NCBI GenBank assembly: GCA_965221985.1 | Contig: OZ244928.1 | Span: 2,976,001 to 3,040,000 of the forward strand | Reading direction: 5' to 3' | Length of the DNA stretch: 64,000 bases | From: J054 sp965221985 | GTDB taxonomy: Bacteria > Pseudomonadota > Gammaproteobacteria > Steroidobacterales > GCA-2729495 | In this document: positions 9,154-18,597 of the stretch, one piece after another | Layout: each line of letters starts with the position of its first letter | Position numbering within the stretch: position 1 is the first letter of the stretch | The notes under the pieces: model-generated | What the model was told of the DNA's origin: nothing | Database searches by the model: none | The model's input: only the letters and a program-made list of their open reading frames with translations | Position numbers and translations under genes: made by a program

Positions 9154-10028
9154 TAGCCCAGTCCAGCCCGCGCCAACGCGGCGGCCACTTTGGGCTGTGC
9201 GTGTTTGGATAAACGCGTGAGGGGGAGCCGAATCCCGGGCGGAATCTTACCCAGCCGCTCCATGGCCCATTTCACGGGAATGGGGTTGGCTTCGACGAAG
9301 AGATCCCGGTGGAGTTCAGCCAGGGGCGCATCAAGTGCCGCGGCTTCCTGTGCCTGACCGGCCACGGCTGTATCGGACATAGCGGCCATGGCCTGCGGCG
9401 CAACGTTGGCGGTGACCGAAACAACGCCCTGTCCACCTTGCAGCATGAATTCCCGTGCGGTGGCATCATCACCGCTGAATAAACCAAATTCCTCACCGCA
9501 GAGTTCGCGCAAATGCGGCACTCGCGCAACCTCGCCCGTGGCTTCCTTAATGGCAGTGATTCGCGGATGCTCCGCACAGCGCGCAACGGTTTCCGGCAAC
9601 ATGTCCACCGCGGTCCGGCCCGGCACGTTGTAGAGCATGATGGGCTGCTCCACCGCATCCGCAATGGCCGAATAATGCGCAACTAAGCCATCGGGTGTTG
9701 GCTTGTTGTAATACGGGGTCACAATCAAATAGCCGTCGATGGCGAAGGCACCCGCGGCCGCGGACAAATCAATGGTTTGCCCAGTCGAATTTGAACCGGT
9801 CCCCGCAATAACCGGAACACGGCCAGCCGCTTGTTCGGCCGCCACCCGAATGACTTCGATATGCTCATCGCGGGACAAAGTCGCCGATTCGCCGGTGGTC
9901 CCGGCAATGACCAAGCCATGACTGCCCGATTCCACATGCCAGTCCACCAAGGCGCGCAGGCAGGAAAAATCAACCTCACCGCTTTCAGCCATGGGCGTGA
10001 CAAGCGCAACCAAACTGCCATGGAACAT
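9153..10028 (-). CDS. dapA: 4-hydroxy-tetrahydrodipicolinate synthase
   Basis: 291 residues from the ATG at 10028, which gives the standard start MFHGSLVALVTPM and has GGAG upstream; longer starts would add a non-conserved extension. It condenses pyruvate with aspartate semialdehyde, the first step specific to lysine and diaminopimelate synthesis. Visible motifs are GTTGESATL, the tyrosine region YNVPGRTAVDM, the Schiff-base lysine in ITAIKEATG, and FSGDDATA. Divergent from gcvR and followed by the BamC-like gene, as in related bacteria. Confidence 0.96.
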   Translation of the reverse strand: MFHGSLVALVTPMAESGEVDFSCLRALVDWHVESGSHGLVIAGTTGESATLSRDEHIEVIRVAAEQAAGRVPVIAGTGSNSTGQTIDLSAAAGAFAIDGYLIVTPYYNKPTPDGLVAHYSAIADAVEQPIMLYNVPGRTAVDMLPETVARCAEHPRITAIKEATGEVARVPHLRELCGEEFGLFSGDDATAREFMLQGGQGVVSVTANVAPQAMAAMSDTAVAGQAQEAAALDAPLAELHRDLFVEANPIPVKWAMERLGKIPPGIRLPLTRLSKHAQPKVAAALARAGLG

Positions 10029-10169
10029 GATGGAATGAACTCCGAGCTGGCTGGCGATGGTACTCAGGGCCATTTAACAGCGCAACAGCCCCAGTGCACG
10101 GCAGCATCGAAAACGCTATGCCCGGTGAATGTCAGCTAAAATGGGCATTTACTGAATGCCGACAGTGCT

Positions 10170-10697
10170 ATGGAAAAGCGTCTAGCCGTTACCGCCATTG
10201 GCCCCGATCGAGCAGGCCTGGTTCGCGACCTCAGCGAAGTCGTCACGAAAGCGGGCGGCAACATTCTGGAAAGCCGCATGATGAGCCTGGGGTCGGAGTT
10301 CGCGATTCTAATGCTCGTGTCTGGAAATTGGCATGCCCTGGGCAAATTGCGCGAACAACTGGACACGCTGGAGCGCGACGGCAACTTGACCGTGACGCTA
10401 CGTGATGCGGAACCGCGGCCGCGCGGGGAGTGCGCACCCTACCTGGCCGATATCGTGGCCTTGGATAGCGAAGGTATCGTGCTCGGCTTGTCCGGATTTT
10501 TCGCTGGCCGGGGCATAAAAATTAGCGAGATGACCACCCGCAGTTACAACGCGCCACACACGGGGGCCGCCATGTTTTCCGTGCAAATGATGGTTGACGT
10601 GCCCGCGGATGTTCATACCGCCAGCCTGCGAGAAGACTTTCTCGATTATTGTGACCAAGAAAACCTGGATGCGGTATTTGATCCCGCGCAAGCTTGA
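10170..10697 (+). CDS. gcvR: GcvR-like ACT-domain regulator of glycine cleavage
   Basis: 175 residues with two ACT domains: residues about 4-75 (LAVTAIGPDRAGLVRDLSEVV) and about 90-170 (DIVALDSEGIVLGLSGFFAGRGIKISEMTTRSY). There is no DNA-binding domain, as expected for GcvR, which acts by binding the activator GcvA. The position between divergent dapA and downstream bcp matches the order in E. coli. Glycine sensing is known for the family, not shown here. Confidence 0.88.
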   Translation: MEKRLAVTAIGPDRAGLVRDLSEVVTKAGGNILESRMMSLGSEFAILMLVSGNWHALGKLREQLDTLERDGNLTVTLRDAEPRPRGECAPYLADIVALDSEGIVLGLSGFFAGRGIKISEMTTRSYNAPHTGAAMFSVQMMVDVPADVHTASLREDFLDYCDQENLDAVFDPAQA

Positions 10698-10757
10698 AGG
10701 CCATTGACGGCATTATTGACGGCATTTTCGAATTCAATTGAGAGAAAAATCAACGAA

Positions 10758-11225
10758 ATGAGCACCCCAAAAATTGGCCGCGTGGCGCCAAACTTCAAAC
10801 TGCCCGCTAGCGGTGAACAGACCATTGAGCTAAAAGCCTTGCGTGGCAAAAAAGTCGTGCTGTACTTCTATCCGAAGGACAATACATCGGGTTGCACCAA
10901 GGAAAGCCAAGACTTCGCCGCCAAGCATGCTGCATTTAAGCGCGCGGGCGCGGTCATTCTTGGCGTCTCGCGCGACAGCATGAGTAGCCACGACAAGTTT
11001 CGCGACAAACATGGTTTTCCCTTCCACCTAATTTCAGATGCTGATGAAAAAGCCTGCCGTCTCTTTGACGTGATCAAAGAAAAAAACATGTACGGCCGCA
11101 AGTTCATGGGCATTGAACGAAGCACTTTCTTGATCGACGAAAACGGCAAGCTGCGTCAGGAATGGCGCAAGGTCAAAGTGAAGGGTCATGTGGATGAAGT
11201 ATTGACTGCCGCTAAGGCGCTGTAG
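10758..11225 (+). CDS. bcp: Thioredoxin-dependent peroxiredoxin, Bcp/PrxQ type
   Basis: 155 residues from the ATG at 10758 (GAGAG upstream; MSTPKIGRVAPNFKLP is the domain start). It reduces hydroperoxides in the cytoplasm. The peroxidatic cysteine lies in NTSGCTKESQDF. The second cysteine that many Bcp proteins carry five residues later is absent (Gln/Asp there), so it may work as a 1-Cys type or use the Cys in KACRLFDV. It follows gcvR by about 60 bases and precedes bepA by 11 bases. Confidence 0.92.
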   Translation: MSTPKIGRVAPNFKLPASGEQTIELKALRGKKVVLYFYPKDNTSGCTKESQDFAAKHAAFKRAGAVILGVSRDSMSSHDKFRDKHGFPFHLISDADEKACRLFDVIKEKNMYGRKFMGIERSTFLIDENGKLRQEWRKVKVKGHVDEVLTAAKAL

Positions 11226-11236
11226 GCTAAGTTTCC

Positions 11237-12730
11237 ATGCGCATCCGTCGTCTCATCATCTCTTCTGGCGTCATTGTGGGGCTGCTGCTTTGCCTGAAGC
11301 CCGCAGCAAGCCTTGCGGTTAACGAGGACAACTTGCCGGATATCGGCAGTCCGGCGGACTCCGTCCTTAGCAAAGCCCAAGAGCTGCAAATCGGACGCTC
11401 CATCTACAACAGCTTACGCATGACGGATCGCGTAATCACCGATCCTGAAGTACAGGAATACGTCCAGGATGTCGGCCAGAAGCTGGTGGCGAATGCTCAG
11501 GACGGCGACTTCAAATTTCAGTTTTTTGTCGTTAATGACCCTGCGATTAACGCCTTTGCGCTGCCCGGCGGGTACATTGGCGTGCATTCAGGGCTACTAA
11601 TGGCAACCCGTAGCGAAAGTGAATTAGCCGGCGTCCTGGCTCATGAAATCGCCCATGTAACCCAGCGCCACATCTCGAGGGCGATTTTCGCCAACCAACG
11701 TGAAAGTATTCTGAGCATGGCGGCGATGCTGGGCGCAATTTTGGTGGGAGCCGCGACGGGCAGTGGCGATTTGATTCAGGGCGCGGTCGTCGGTGCCCAG
11801 AGTCTCGCGGTGCAACAGCAGATCAATTTTACCCGCGCTAATGAGTATGAAGCGGACCGCGTCGGCGTTGGCATTCTGGCGAATTCGGGCTTCGATCCCC
11901 GCGGCATGCCGGATTTCTTTAGCACCCTGAATCGCATGACGGGCTCTCGGGCAGGTGCCGCACCTGAATTTTTGCGCACCCACCCGGTCACCGTGAACCG
12001 GATTGCTGAAACAGCGTCGCGCATTGCCGAACTCCCGGAAACGGAAGTCAATGATGCATCGGGCTATGGGCTAACCCGAGCGCGATTAGCCCTGATCACG
12101 GCCAATACGCCGGAAGCGGCACTGAAGTACTTTGAAGGTTTGCGCAAAGATCCCGAGCAAGTGGGCAAGCTTGGACTGGAATATGGGATTGCATTGGCAA
12201 AACTAGAACTCGGCCGCTACCAAGAAGCACAGGAAGATTTTGAAAGGCTGCTGGCCACGAATGAGGAAATTATCCATTTCCACACTGCCTTGGCGGCAAC
12301 ACAACTGGCCCTGGATGATCGCGACGGTGTGGAAAAGACTTTCAAACGCGCCCTGGAACTATTTCCGCGTAACCGCCCCCTGACCATTCGCTATGCCGAA
12401 GCGCTAATGCAATACGATCGCGCTTCAGAGGCACACCAAGTGCTGTTGGATCTATACAATCAAGTGCCGCCCACTTCTGAACAAGTGCGGCAAATCGCCT
12501 TGGCCGCAAGCGCAGCCGGCGATGTCGCCGATGCGCACTACTATATGGCGGAATATCATTTGTTGACGGGAAATCTGAATATGGCCAGCGATCAACTCCG
12601 GCTCGCATTGAGCATCCCTGAACTGGACGACGTGCAGCGCGCGAGGTTCCGCTCACGCTTGGAGCAAATTCAAGAAGTACTATTGGAAGCGGAAAAAGGT
12701 GAGCGGCGGCGCAAGCGAGCCGCATCATGA
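11237..12730 (+). CDS. bepA: Periplasmic M48 metalloprotease with TPR domain, BepA-like
   Basis: 497 residues. A signal peptide (about 1-28) precedes the M48 protease domain with zinc motif LAHEIAHVTQRH near residue 135 and the third ligand in NEYEADRVGV. The C-terminal half is built of TPR-like helices (from about residue 290). BepA degrades misassembled outer-membrane proteins and helps LptD maturation. Its place next to bcp agrees with gammaproteobacterial gene order. Its stop codon overlaps the start of mlaA (ATGA), so the two are translationally linked. Confidence 0.92.
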   Translation: MRIRRLIISSGVIVGLLLCLKPAASLAVNEDNLPDIGSPADSVLSKAQELQIGRSIYNSLRMTDRVITDPEVQEYVQDVGQKLVANAQDGDFKFQFFVVNDPAINAFALPGGYIGVHSGLLMATRSESELAGVLAHEIAHVTQRHISRAIFANQRESILSMAAMLGAILVGAATGSGDLIQGAVVGAQSLAVQQQINFTRANEYEADRVGVGILANSGFDPRGMPDFFSTLNRMTGSRAGAAPEFLRTHPVTVNRIAETASRIAELPETEVNDASGYGLTRARLALITANTPEAALKYFEGLRKDPEQVGKLGLEYGIALAKLELGRYQEAQEDFERLLATNEEIIHFHTALAATQLALDDRDGVEKTFKRALELFPRNRPLTIRYAEALMQYDRASEAHQVLLDLYNQVPPTSEQVRQIALAASAAGDVADAHYYMAEYHLLTGNLNMASDQLRLALSIPELDDVQRARFRSRLEQIQEVLLEAEKGERRRKRAAS

Positions 12731-13494
12731 CGCGCCTATGCGCAGAGCGAAACCGGCTACTCGGGCGCCTCTATCTCCTGTTGGTGCTCGTGATCGTGAG
12801 TGGCTGCGCCAGCCAAAATGCGACGCAACAGCCAACGCCCGGCGACCCACTGGAACCTGTCAATCGAGCAATCTACAAGTTCAACGACGTAGCCGATACC
12901 TACGTACTCCGACCGGTCACCAAGGGCTATGAATGGTTGCTACCGCAGTTCATGCGCACCGGTGTAAGTAACTTCTTCGACCACTGGCTCTACCCCATCG
13001 ACATTGTCAATGCGTTTCTGCAGGGCAAGGGCGCGCAAGGTTTATCAGACATCGCAAGATTTGGCATCAACAGCAGCCTAGGCCTAGGCGGACTCATGGA
13101 TCCAGCAACGCGCTTCGGCTTGCCCCAGCATGAAGAAGACTTTGGCCAAACCCTTGGCGTTTGGGGCGTTCCCGAAGGACCGTATTTGATGGTGCCTGTG
13201 TTTGGTCCGCGCACGCTGCGATCAGGCGTCGGCCAACTCGTCGATCTGACCTATGATCCCCGCGTCTATATCCACAACCGAGATTGGAAAATTGGCGTTA
13301 CCGCCCTGTGGTTCATCGATCAACGGGCACGTCTATTGGGTTTCGATGACGAAATCAGAGGCGCCTTTGATAGCTATGCCTTCGTGCGGGATGCCTATCG
13401 GCAAAACCGCCGCTTCTTACGCTACGACGGCAATCCACCAAGCGATGGCTTGGACGACGAATTCGATGAGGCCTTCGATGAAGACGAATTCTAG
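12727..13494 (+). CDS. mlaA: MlaA outer-membrane phospholipid-removal lipoprotein
   Basis: 255 residues with lipobox VSGC. The mature start GDPLEPVNRAIYKFNDVADTYV is typical of MlaA (VacJ), which takes misplaced phospholipids from the outer leaflet of the outer membrane and passes them to MlaC. FFDHWLYPIDIVNAFLQGK and the conserved EEDFGQTLGVWG are present. The tail is very acidic (DDEFDEAFDEDEF). Start overlaps the bepA stop by four bases. mlaC lies immediately downstream in the opposite direction. Confidence 0.95.
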   Translation: MTRLCAERNRLLGRLYLLLVLVIVSGCASQNATQQPTPGDPLEPVNRAIYKFNDVADTYVLRPVTKGYEWLLPQFMRTGVSNFFDHWLYPIDIVNAFLQGKGAQGLSDIARFGINSSLGLGGLMDPATRFGLPQHEEDFGQTLGVWGVPEGPYLMVPVFGPRTLRSGVGQLVDLTYDPRVYIHNRDWKIGVTALWFIDQRARLLGFDDEIRGAFDSYAFVRDAYRQNRRFLRYDGNPPSDGLDDEFDEAFDEDEF

Positions 13495-13524
13495 GCCGGC
13501 CTGGACCAGCACTGAAATAATCTG

Positions 13525-14133
13525 CTAGCCGCCCGGCTTGCCCTCGTTTTCCAGACGCGCAATTACCGCGTCCAGGCCGCGGGCCGAGATCTCGGCGTTG
13601 AACTGATTGCGATAGTTTTGCAAGTAGGAAACACCTTCGACACGAACGTCATAGACCTTCCAACCTGAATCCGTCCGCCGCAGACGATAGTTGACCGGCA
13701 CCGTGGCACCATTGTCTTGGCGCAAGCGCGTCTGCACCGTCGCGCGTTTGTCATCGTTGGAAGGCTCGTGGGGTAAAATCTCCAGGCTGGCCGGGTCGAA
13801 ATCCAGCAAGCCTTCAGCGTAACTACGCACTAGAAAATCGAAAAACGTTGCCACAAAACGATCGCGCTGCGCTTCCGACGCGGCCTTCCAATGTTGCCGG
13901 CCCAGCACCAAGAAACCCGCGTAACGCGTGTCAAAATTCGGCAGCAAGACCTCATTGACCAGGCCATACAGTTCCTGGGGGTGCTGGCGCATATAGTCGC
14001 GACGGCCATCCAGACGATCTGCCACTGCTGTCGCGGTTCCCGACACTACGGCCTGCGGCGAAGTGTCGGCCGCAGCCAGCGAGCCAACGGTGAACAGACC
14101 AGCGGAAATGAACAGCAATAGTCGCGCAATCAA
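13525..14133 (-). CDS. mlaC: MlaC periplasmic phospholipid carrier
   Basis: 202 residues from a TTG at 14133, supported by a strong GGGGGAG seven bases upstream. A signal peptide ends near LAAADTS. The body has the MlaC/Ttg2D pattern (LPNFDTRYAGFLVLGRQHW, FVATFFDFLVRSYAEGLLDF, VYDVRVEGVSYLQNYRNQFN). MlaC ferries phospholipids between MlaA and the inner-membrane MlaFEDB complex. Here it is convergent with mlaA and separated from mlaFEDB, which are not in the window. Confidence 0.93.
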   Translation of the reverse strand: MIARLLLFISAGLFTVGSLAAADTSPQAVVSGTATAVADRLDGRRDYMRQHPQELYGLVNEVLLPNFDTRYAGFLVLGRQHWKAASEAQRDRFVATFFDFLVRSYAEGLLDFDPASLEILPHEPSNDDKRATVQTRLRQDNGATVPVNYRLRRTDSGWKVYDVRVEGVSYLQNYRNQFNAEISARGLDAVIARLENEGKPGG

Positions 14134-14564
14134 GATAATTCTCCCCCAATGCTCCGGGCATCCCTGCCCTATCTCTTAAGACCTTGGTTCCAGGTAGCGG
14201 GTTCCCGCCTGCCCGACCCGATTCCAGAATTATGAAAAGTTTTCCAGCCTGGCCCAACACTATAAATCAGCTGAAGTATTAGATATAAGTTACTGTTTTA
14301 AAGTATCTTAATACAAAGCTACCAAGCAGCCTCCATGACATCATTGGTGGGCCAAGCCGTTGAGCCGAGCGCGCTTGTGGAAAGCTGCCTGGCTCGCAGC
14401 ATAGCTCTATTCGGCATCGTCCAGCCGCCTACTTTGCAGCTAGCGCGGCTAAACCGCTAATCATAGCAGACGGGACCCCACCGAGGCCGTGCATGAAAAT
14501 CGATACTTCCCGCGCAGGGCATAGTGGACTAAAATGGTCATAATTTAGTTTCTCCGACGCCCAC
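14134..14564. other. Divergent promoter region between mlaC and the suf regulator
   Basis: About 430 bases without a gene. The middle part (14270-14330) is AT-rich and contains TATAAAT- and TTAATAC-like hexamers that could serve the mlaC side. The right end holds the Rrf2-type operator listed separately. Nothing else stands out. Confidence 0.5.
14521..14546 (+). promoter_or_regulatory. Predicted IscR/Rrf2-type operator over the suf promoter
   Basis: ATAGTGGACTAAAATGGTCA followed by TAATTTAG. It contains the near-palindrome GACTA-AAA-TGGTC and fits the spacing of the known IscR type 1 site (ATA, three bases, GACTR, AT-rich centre, YAGTC). The TAATTT overlapping its right edge is a possible -10 element, 20 bases before the regulator ATG. 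This would allow the Fe-S-loaded Rrf2 protein to repress its own operon. The match was made by eye. Confidence 0.55.
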
Positions 14565-15047
14565 ATGCTCCGCATAAGCCGCCTCACAGACTATGGAACC
14601 ATGCTGCTGGTATACCTGGCTCAGCAAGGGCCCCAGCACTGCGCGGCCACAGACGTGGCTGCCGGCACTCATGTGGCGCTGCCCACGACCAAGAAGCTTT
14701 TGACGGTACTGGCGAGGGCTGGTTTGGTGGAAGCCACGCGAGGATCGGAGGGTGGCTACCGCCTGGCGCGGCCCGCGGCAAGCATTAGCGCGGCGGAAAT
14801 AGTGAAAGTCATCGAGGGACCCGTCGCAATCACCGAATGCAGCACGGATGCCAGTCAATGCGAACTTGAGTCCATGTGTTTGGTGGGCGGTGCTTGGCAG
14901 AAAATTAATCAAGCCGTGCTCGCTGCCCTAGAGGATATTAGTTTGCAGGAATTGCAGCGCCCGGCTTTGGACGCTGTCCGGCCTAAACCTCGACGGCAGA
15001 TGGAGGCTTCTGAGCAAAGCATAATCGCGCGGGAATACCGCAAGTAA
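14565..15047 (+). CDS. Rrf2-family Fe-S regulator of the suf operon
   Basis: 160 residues. N-terminal winged helix (MLRISRLTDYGTMLLVYLAQ; recognition region VALPTTKKLLTVLARAGLV) and three cysteines in a row, ECSTDASQC...MC near residues 92-106, the usual [2Fe-2S] ligands of IscR-like regulators. It is the first gene of the suf cluster and has a matching operator upstream, so it probably senses Fe-S status and represses suf. It belongs to the SUF-type Rrf2 branch rather than true IscR, judged by context. Confidence 0.9.
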   Translation: MLRISRLTDYGTMLLVYLAQQGPQHCAATDVAAGTHVALPTTKKLLTVLARAGLVEATRGSEGGYRLARPAASISAAEIVKVIEGPVAITECSTDASQCELESMCLVGGAWQKINQAVLAALEDISLQELQRPALDAVRPKPRRQMEASEQSIIAREYRK

Positions 15048-15065
15048 GCAAGGATCGCGAGCGCC

Positions 15066-16514
15066 ATGAACTCTAAACAAACTCAGGCTGCGGATATTGT
15101 TGATCGGCGCTACCAACATGGGTTTGTAACGGATATTCAATCCGATACGGTGCCGCCGGGTCTAGACGAGGACGTCATTCGATTGATTTCTCGCAAAAAA
15201 AGCGAACCGGACTTCATGCTGAACTGGCGTCTAAAAGCCTATCGGCACTGGCTCACGCTGGACGAACCTCAGTGGGCGAAACTCTACCACCCGCCCATCG
15301 ATTATCAGAGCATTTCCTATTACTCGGCACCGGGCCAGAAAAAAGACGGGCCGAAAAGTCTGGACGAAGTTGATCCGAAATTGCTGGAAACCTATGAAAA
15401 GTTAGGTATCCCATTACATGAACGCGCGGCACTGGCGGGTGTTGCCGTCGACGCCGTCTTTGACAGTGTGTCCGTAGCCACGACCTTCAAGAAAAAACTC
15501 GAAGACGCCGGGGTCATTTTCTGCCCGTTCTCCGAAGCCGCGCAAAAACACCCGGAGCTCATCGAAAAATACTTGGGCAGCGTCGTCCCGCATCGGGATA
15601 ACTATTTTGCCGCCCTCAACTCCGCGGTATTCAGCGATGGATCTTTCGTTTATGTCCCGAAAGGCGTGCGCTGCCCCATGGAGCTATCTACCTATTTTCG
15701 GATTAACGAAGCAAAAACCGGCCAGTTCGAGCGCACGCTCATCATTGCCGAAGAAGGCAGCTATGTGAGCTATCTGGAAGGCTGCACGGCGCCCATGCGA
15801 GATGAGAACCAGTTGCATGCGGCGGTTGTGGAACTGGTCGCCATGCAAGATGCGGAGATCAAATATTCAACGGTGCAAAACTGGTACCCGGGTGACGAAG
15901 AAGGCCGCGGCGGTATCTATAATTTTGTCACCAAGCGCGGCGATTGCCGGGGTGCTAATTCCAAGATTTCCTGGACCCAGGTAGAAGCGGGTTCGGCTAT
16001 TACTTGGAAATACCCCAGTTGTGTTTTGCGCGGCGATAATTCAGTGGGCGAATTCTATTCTGTCGCTGTTACCAACAATCTGCAGCAAGCCGATACCGGC
16101 ACAAAAATGATCCATATCGGCCGCAATACCCGCAGCACTATCGTGTCAAAAGGAATCTCGGCGGGACGCGCCCAGCAGTCCTACCGCGGCCTGGTGAAGG
16201 TCTTTCCAACGGCGGCGGGAGCCCGCAATTACACACAGTGCGATTCTTTGCTAATGGGCAAGGAATGCGGCGCCCACACCTTTCCCTACATGGAAATAAA
16301 AAATCCAAGCGCCATCGTGGAACACGAAGCCACGACATCCAAGATTGCCGATGATCAGTTGTTTTACTGCCGACAACGCGGATTACCCGAAGAGGACGCG
16401 GTCAACATGATTGTGAATGGCTTCTGCAAAGACGTATTCCGCGAACTACCCATGGAGTTCGCGGTAGAGGCGCAGAATCTATTGAACGTTAGTCTCGAAG
16501 GCGCCGTGGGCTAG
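15066..16514 (+). CDS. sufB: SufB, scaffold subunit of the SufBCD complex
   Basis: 482 residues, normal length. Typical segments are the start DIVDRRYQHGFVTDI, FCPFSEAA, VPKGVRCPMELSTYFRIN, the beta-helix core with YLEGCTAP, and KDVFRELPMEFAVEAQNLL at the end. SufB forms the scaffold with SufC and SufD on which Fe-S clusters are built in the cytoplasm. AAGGA precedes the ATG. Second gene of the operon, 18 bases behind the regulator. Confidence 0.97.
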   Translation: MNSKQTQAADIVDRRYQHGFVTDIQSDTVPPGLDEDVIRLISRKKSEPDFMLNWRLKAYRHWLTLDEPQWAKLYHPPIDYQSISYYSAPGQKKDGPKSLDEVDPKLLETYEKLGIPLHERAALAGVAVDAVFDSVSVATTFKKKLEDAGVIFCPFSEAAQKHPELIEKYLGSVVPHRDNYFAALNSAVFSDGSFVYVPKGVRCPMELSTYFRINEAKTGQFERTLIIAEEGSYVSYLEGCTAPMRDENQLHAAVVELVAMQDAEIKYSTVQNWYPGDEEGRGGIYNFVTKRGDCRGANSKISWTQVEAGSAITWKYPSCVLRGDNSVGEFYSVAVTNNLQQADTGTKMIHIGRNTRSTIVSKGISAGRAQQSYRGLVKVFPTAAGARNYTQCDSLLMGKECGAHTFPYMEIKNPSAIVEHEATTSKIADDQLFYCRQRGLPEEDAVNMIVNGFCKDVFRELPMEFAVEAQNLLNVSLEGAVG

Positions 16515-16546
16515 TTGATTTTTCAAAAAAATAAGCAAGGACAATC

Positions 16547-17302
16547 GTGTTAGACATTCAAGACTTACGCGTGAGCGTTGGTGGTACAGAAATCCTCCAG
16601 GGCCTAGATCTGATGGTCAAGGCTGGCGAAGTCCACGCCATCATGGGCCCGAACGGCTCTGGCAAGAGTACCCTCGCCCATGTACTGGCTGGCCGCGAAG
16701 ATTACGAGATCACCAGCGGCAAAGTTCAATATATGGGCCAGGATTTGCTGGAACTCGCACCGGAGGAGCGCGCTTGGGCCGGCTTATTTCTGGGCTTTCA
16801 GTATCCCGTTGAGATCCCCGGCGTCAACAATGTCTATTTGCTCAAAGCGGCACTGAATGCGCGCAGAAAACATCAAGGCCTGCCAGAAATCGATGCCGTC
16901 GATTTCCTTAAGTTGGTACGCGAAAAAGCAGCGCTTATGCAGATGGACCAGCAATTTCTCAATCGCGCAGTGAACGAAGGCTTTTCCGGTGGCGAGAAGA
17001 AGCGCAATGAAATTTTTCAAATGGCTTTACTGGAACCCCGCCTGGCCATTCTTGATGAAACTGATTCTGGGTTAGACATAGACGCCCTCAAGGTCGTTGC
17101 GAATGGCGTTAACAGCCTGCGTGATCCACAACGCTCATTCATTCTGGTAACGCACTACCAAAGGCTACTGGACTATATACAACCCGATTTTGTGCATGTA
17201 CTGGCTCACGGCAGAATTGCGCGTACCGGCGACCGAAACCTCGCGCTGGAACTTGAATCCAGTGGTTATGACGAAGTGCTTGCAGAGGCGATGCAGTCTT
17301 GA
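16547..17302 (+). CDS. sufC: SufC, ABC-type ATPase of Fe-S assembly
   Basis: 251 residues from a GTG at 16547 (AAGG six bases upstream). Walker A GPNGSGKST, ABC signature FSGGEKKRNE, Walker B LAILDETDSGLD. Hydrolyses ATP within SufBC2D to reshape the scaffold. Its stop codon overlaps the TTG start of sufD. Confidence 0.97.
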   Translation: MLDIQDLRVSVGGTEILQGLDLMVKAGEVHAIMGPNGSGKSTLAHVLAGREDYEITSGKVQYMGQDLLELAPEERAWAGLFLGFQYPVEIPGVNNVYLLKAALNARRKHQGLPEIDAVDFLKLVREKAALMQMDQQFLNRAVNEGFSGGEKKRNEIFQMALLEPRLAILDETDSGLDIDALKVVANGVNSLRDPQRSFILVTHYQRLLDYIQPDFVHVLAHGRIARTGDRNLALELESSGYDEVLAEAMQS

Positions 17303-18597
17303 GCACTAATTCCCTCGAAACTCAATTTGATACCGCACTGGCGAACAGCCCGCCAGGCTGGGATTGGCTCAAGCCACAGCGCAAACTTGCCCAGGAACAT
17401 TTTGCCGCCACGGGCTTTCCAACAACCCACCAGGAAGAATGGAAATACACCGATCTGCGCGAATTTATCGAGCGCACACAAGACTACTTGCAAACGCCCG
17501 CGCCCAATAAAGCACCAGATTCCATACCCGACCGTCGGCTGGCCTATGCCACTGATAGGTTGCAAATCGCCTTCGCCAACGGCCGCTTGGTCGCGCGGCC
17601 AAACAGGGGCACCCATGGACTGAGGATTCGCTCATGGGACGAAGTTGAAGCAGTTGATCAAGCCCGATTGCTGAAAGAAATCGCGGCTGAGCACGAAGCC
17701 TCCTCTCTCACCCATTTGAATACGGCCTTCATGTCCGCGGGACTAGTTATCGAAGTGGCCGACGATGCCAAGATCGATACGCCGATACAGCTGATACTTC
17801 ATGGGGATGGGCAGCCGGGCAGCGCACAGCCAAGAATTCTATTGCGGCTGGGACGCAACAGCGCCGCCAAGGTCATTCAGCATCATTTCGGCGACGGCCC
17901 CACCAGCACTAACGCCCTAGTCCAGGCCAATTGCGGCCCCGGCGCGATGTTGAGCTTGATTAAACTGCAAGACGAGTCTGCTACCGCACATCATTTAGCA
18001 ACGACTCGCATAGATTTAGCACGCGACAGCCAACTGTGCGCGGTATTGGTCGACTTAGGCGCGAAGCTGGCACGCAATGACTTGCGGGTGAACCTAAACG
18101 GGGAAGGCGCAAATGCAAAAGTACATGGCCTAATGATTGCCCTGAATGGCAGCCATGTCGACGACCACACAGAACTCAACCACCACGCCAGAGACACCCA
18201 AAGCCAGGAAGTGATCCGTGGGATTGCCGGCAGCAGAGGACGTAGCATTTTGAACGGCAAGATTACCGTGCATCCGGGCGCGGACGGCACCGATGCCAGT
18301 CTCAGCAACCGCAATTTGCTGTTAAGCGGCGATGCCGAAATTGATACCAAGCCCGAGCTAGAAATCTATGCGGATGATGTGAAATGTGCACACGGCGCGA
18401 CCACGGGCAAGCTTGATAGTTCTGCCCTGTTTTACTTGCGGTCACGCGGGGTGGATGCGGAAACGGCCCGTCGAATATTGATAACAGCCTTTGCCGGCGC
18501 TGTCTTGGAGCAGGTAACAAGCCCCGAACTACGCCAACACTTGGAAGATCGAATCGCTGCCAAGATTAGTTCAATGGCAGAGACCTTGAAGCCATGA
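17299..18597 (+). CDS. sufD: SufD, Fe-S assembly subunit
   Basis: 432 residues. The likely start is the TTG at 17299, fused with the sufC stop as TTGA; this gives MSTNSLETQFDTALANSP, and the conserved PTTHQEEWKYTDLREF follows. C-terminal beta-helix with LNGKITVHPGADGTDASLSNRNLLLS and FYLRSRGVDAETARRILITAFA. SufD pairs with SufB and is involved in iron entry. Stop overlaps sufS start (ATGA). Confidence 0.96.
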   Translation: MSTNSLETQFDTALANSPPGWDWLKPQRKLAQEHFAATGFPTTHQEEWKYTDLREFIERTQDYLQTPAPNKAPDSIPDRRLAYATDRLQIAFANGRLVARPNRGTHGLRIRSWDEVEAVDQARLLKEIAAEHEASSLTHLNTAFMSAGLVIEVADDAKIDTPIQLILHGDGQPGSAQPRILLRLGRNSAAKVIQHHFGDGPTSTNALVQANCGPGAMLSLIKLQDESATAHHLATTRIDLARDSQLCAVLVDLGAKLARNDLRVNLNGEGANAKVHGLMIALNGSHVDDHTELNHHARDTQSQEVIRGIAGSRGRSILNGKITVHPGADGTDASLSNRNLLLSGDAEIDTKPELEIYADDVKCAHGATTGKLDSSALFYLRSRGVDAETARRILITAFAGAVLEQVTSPELRQHLEDRIAAKISSMAETLKP

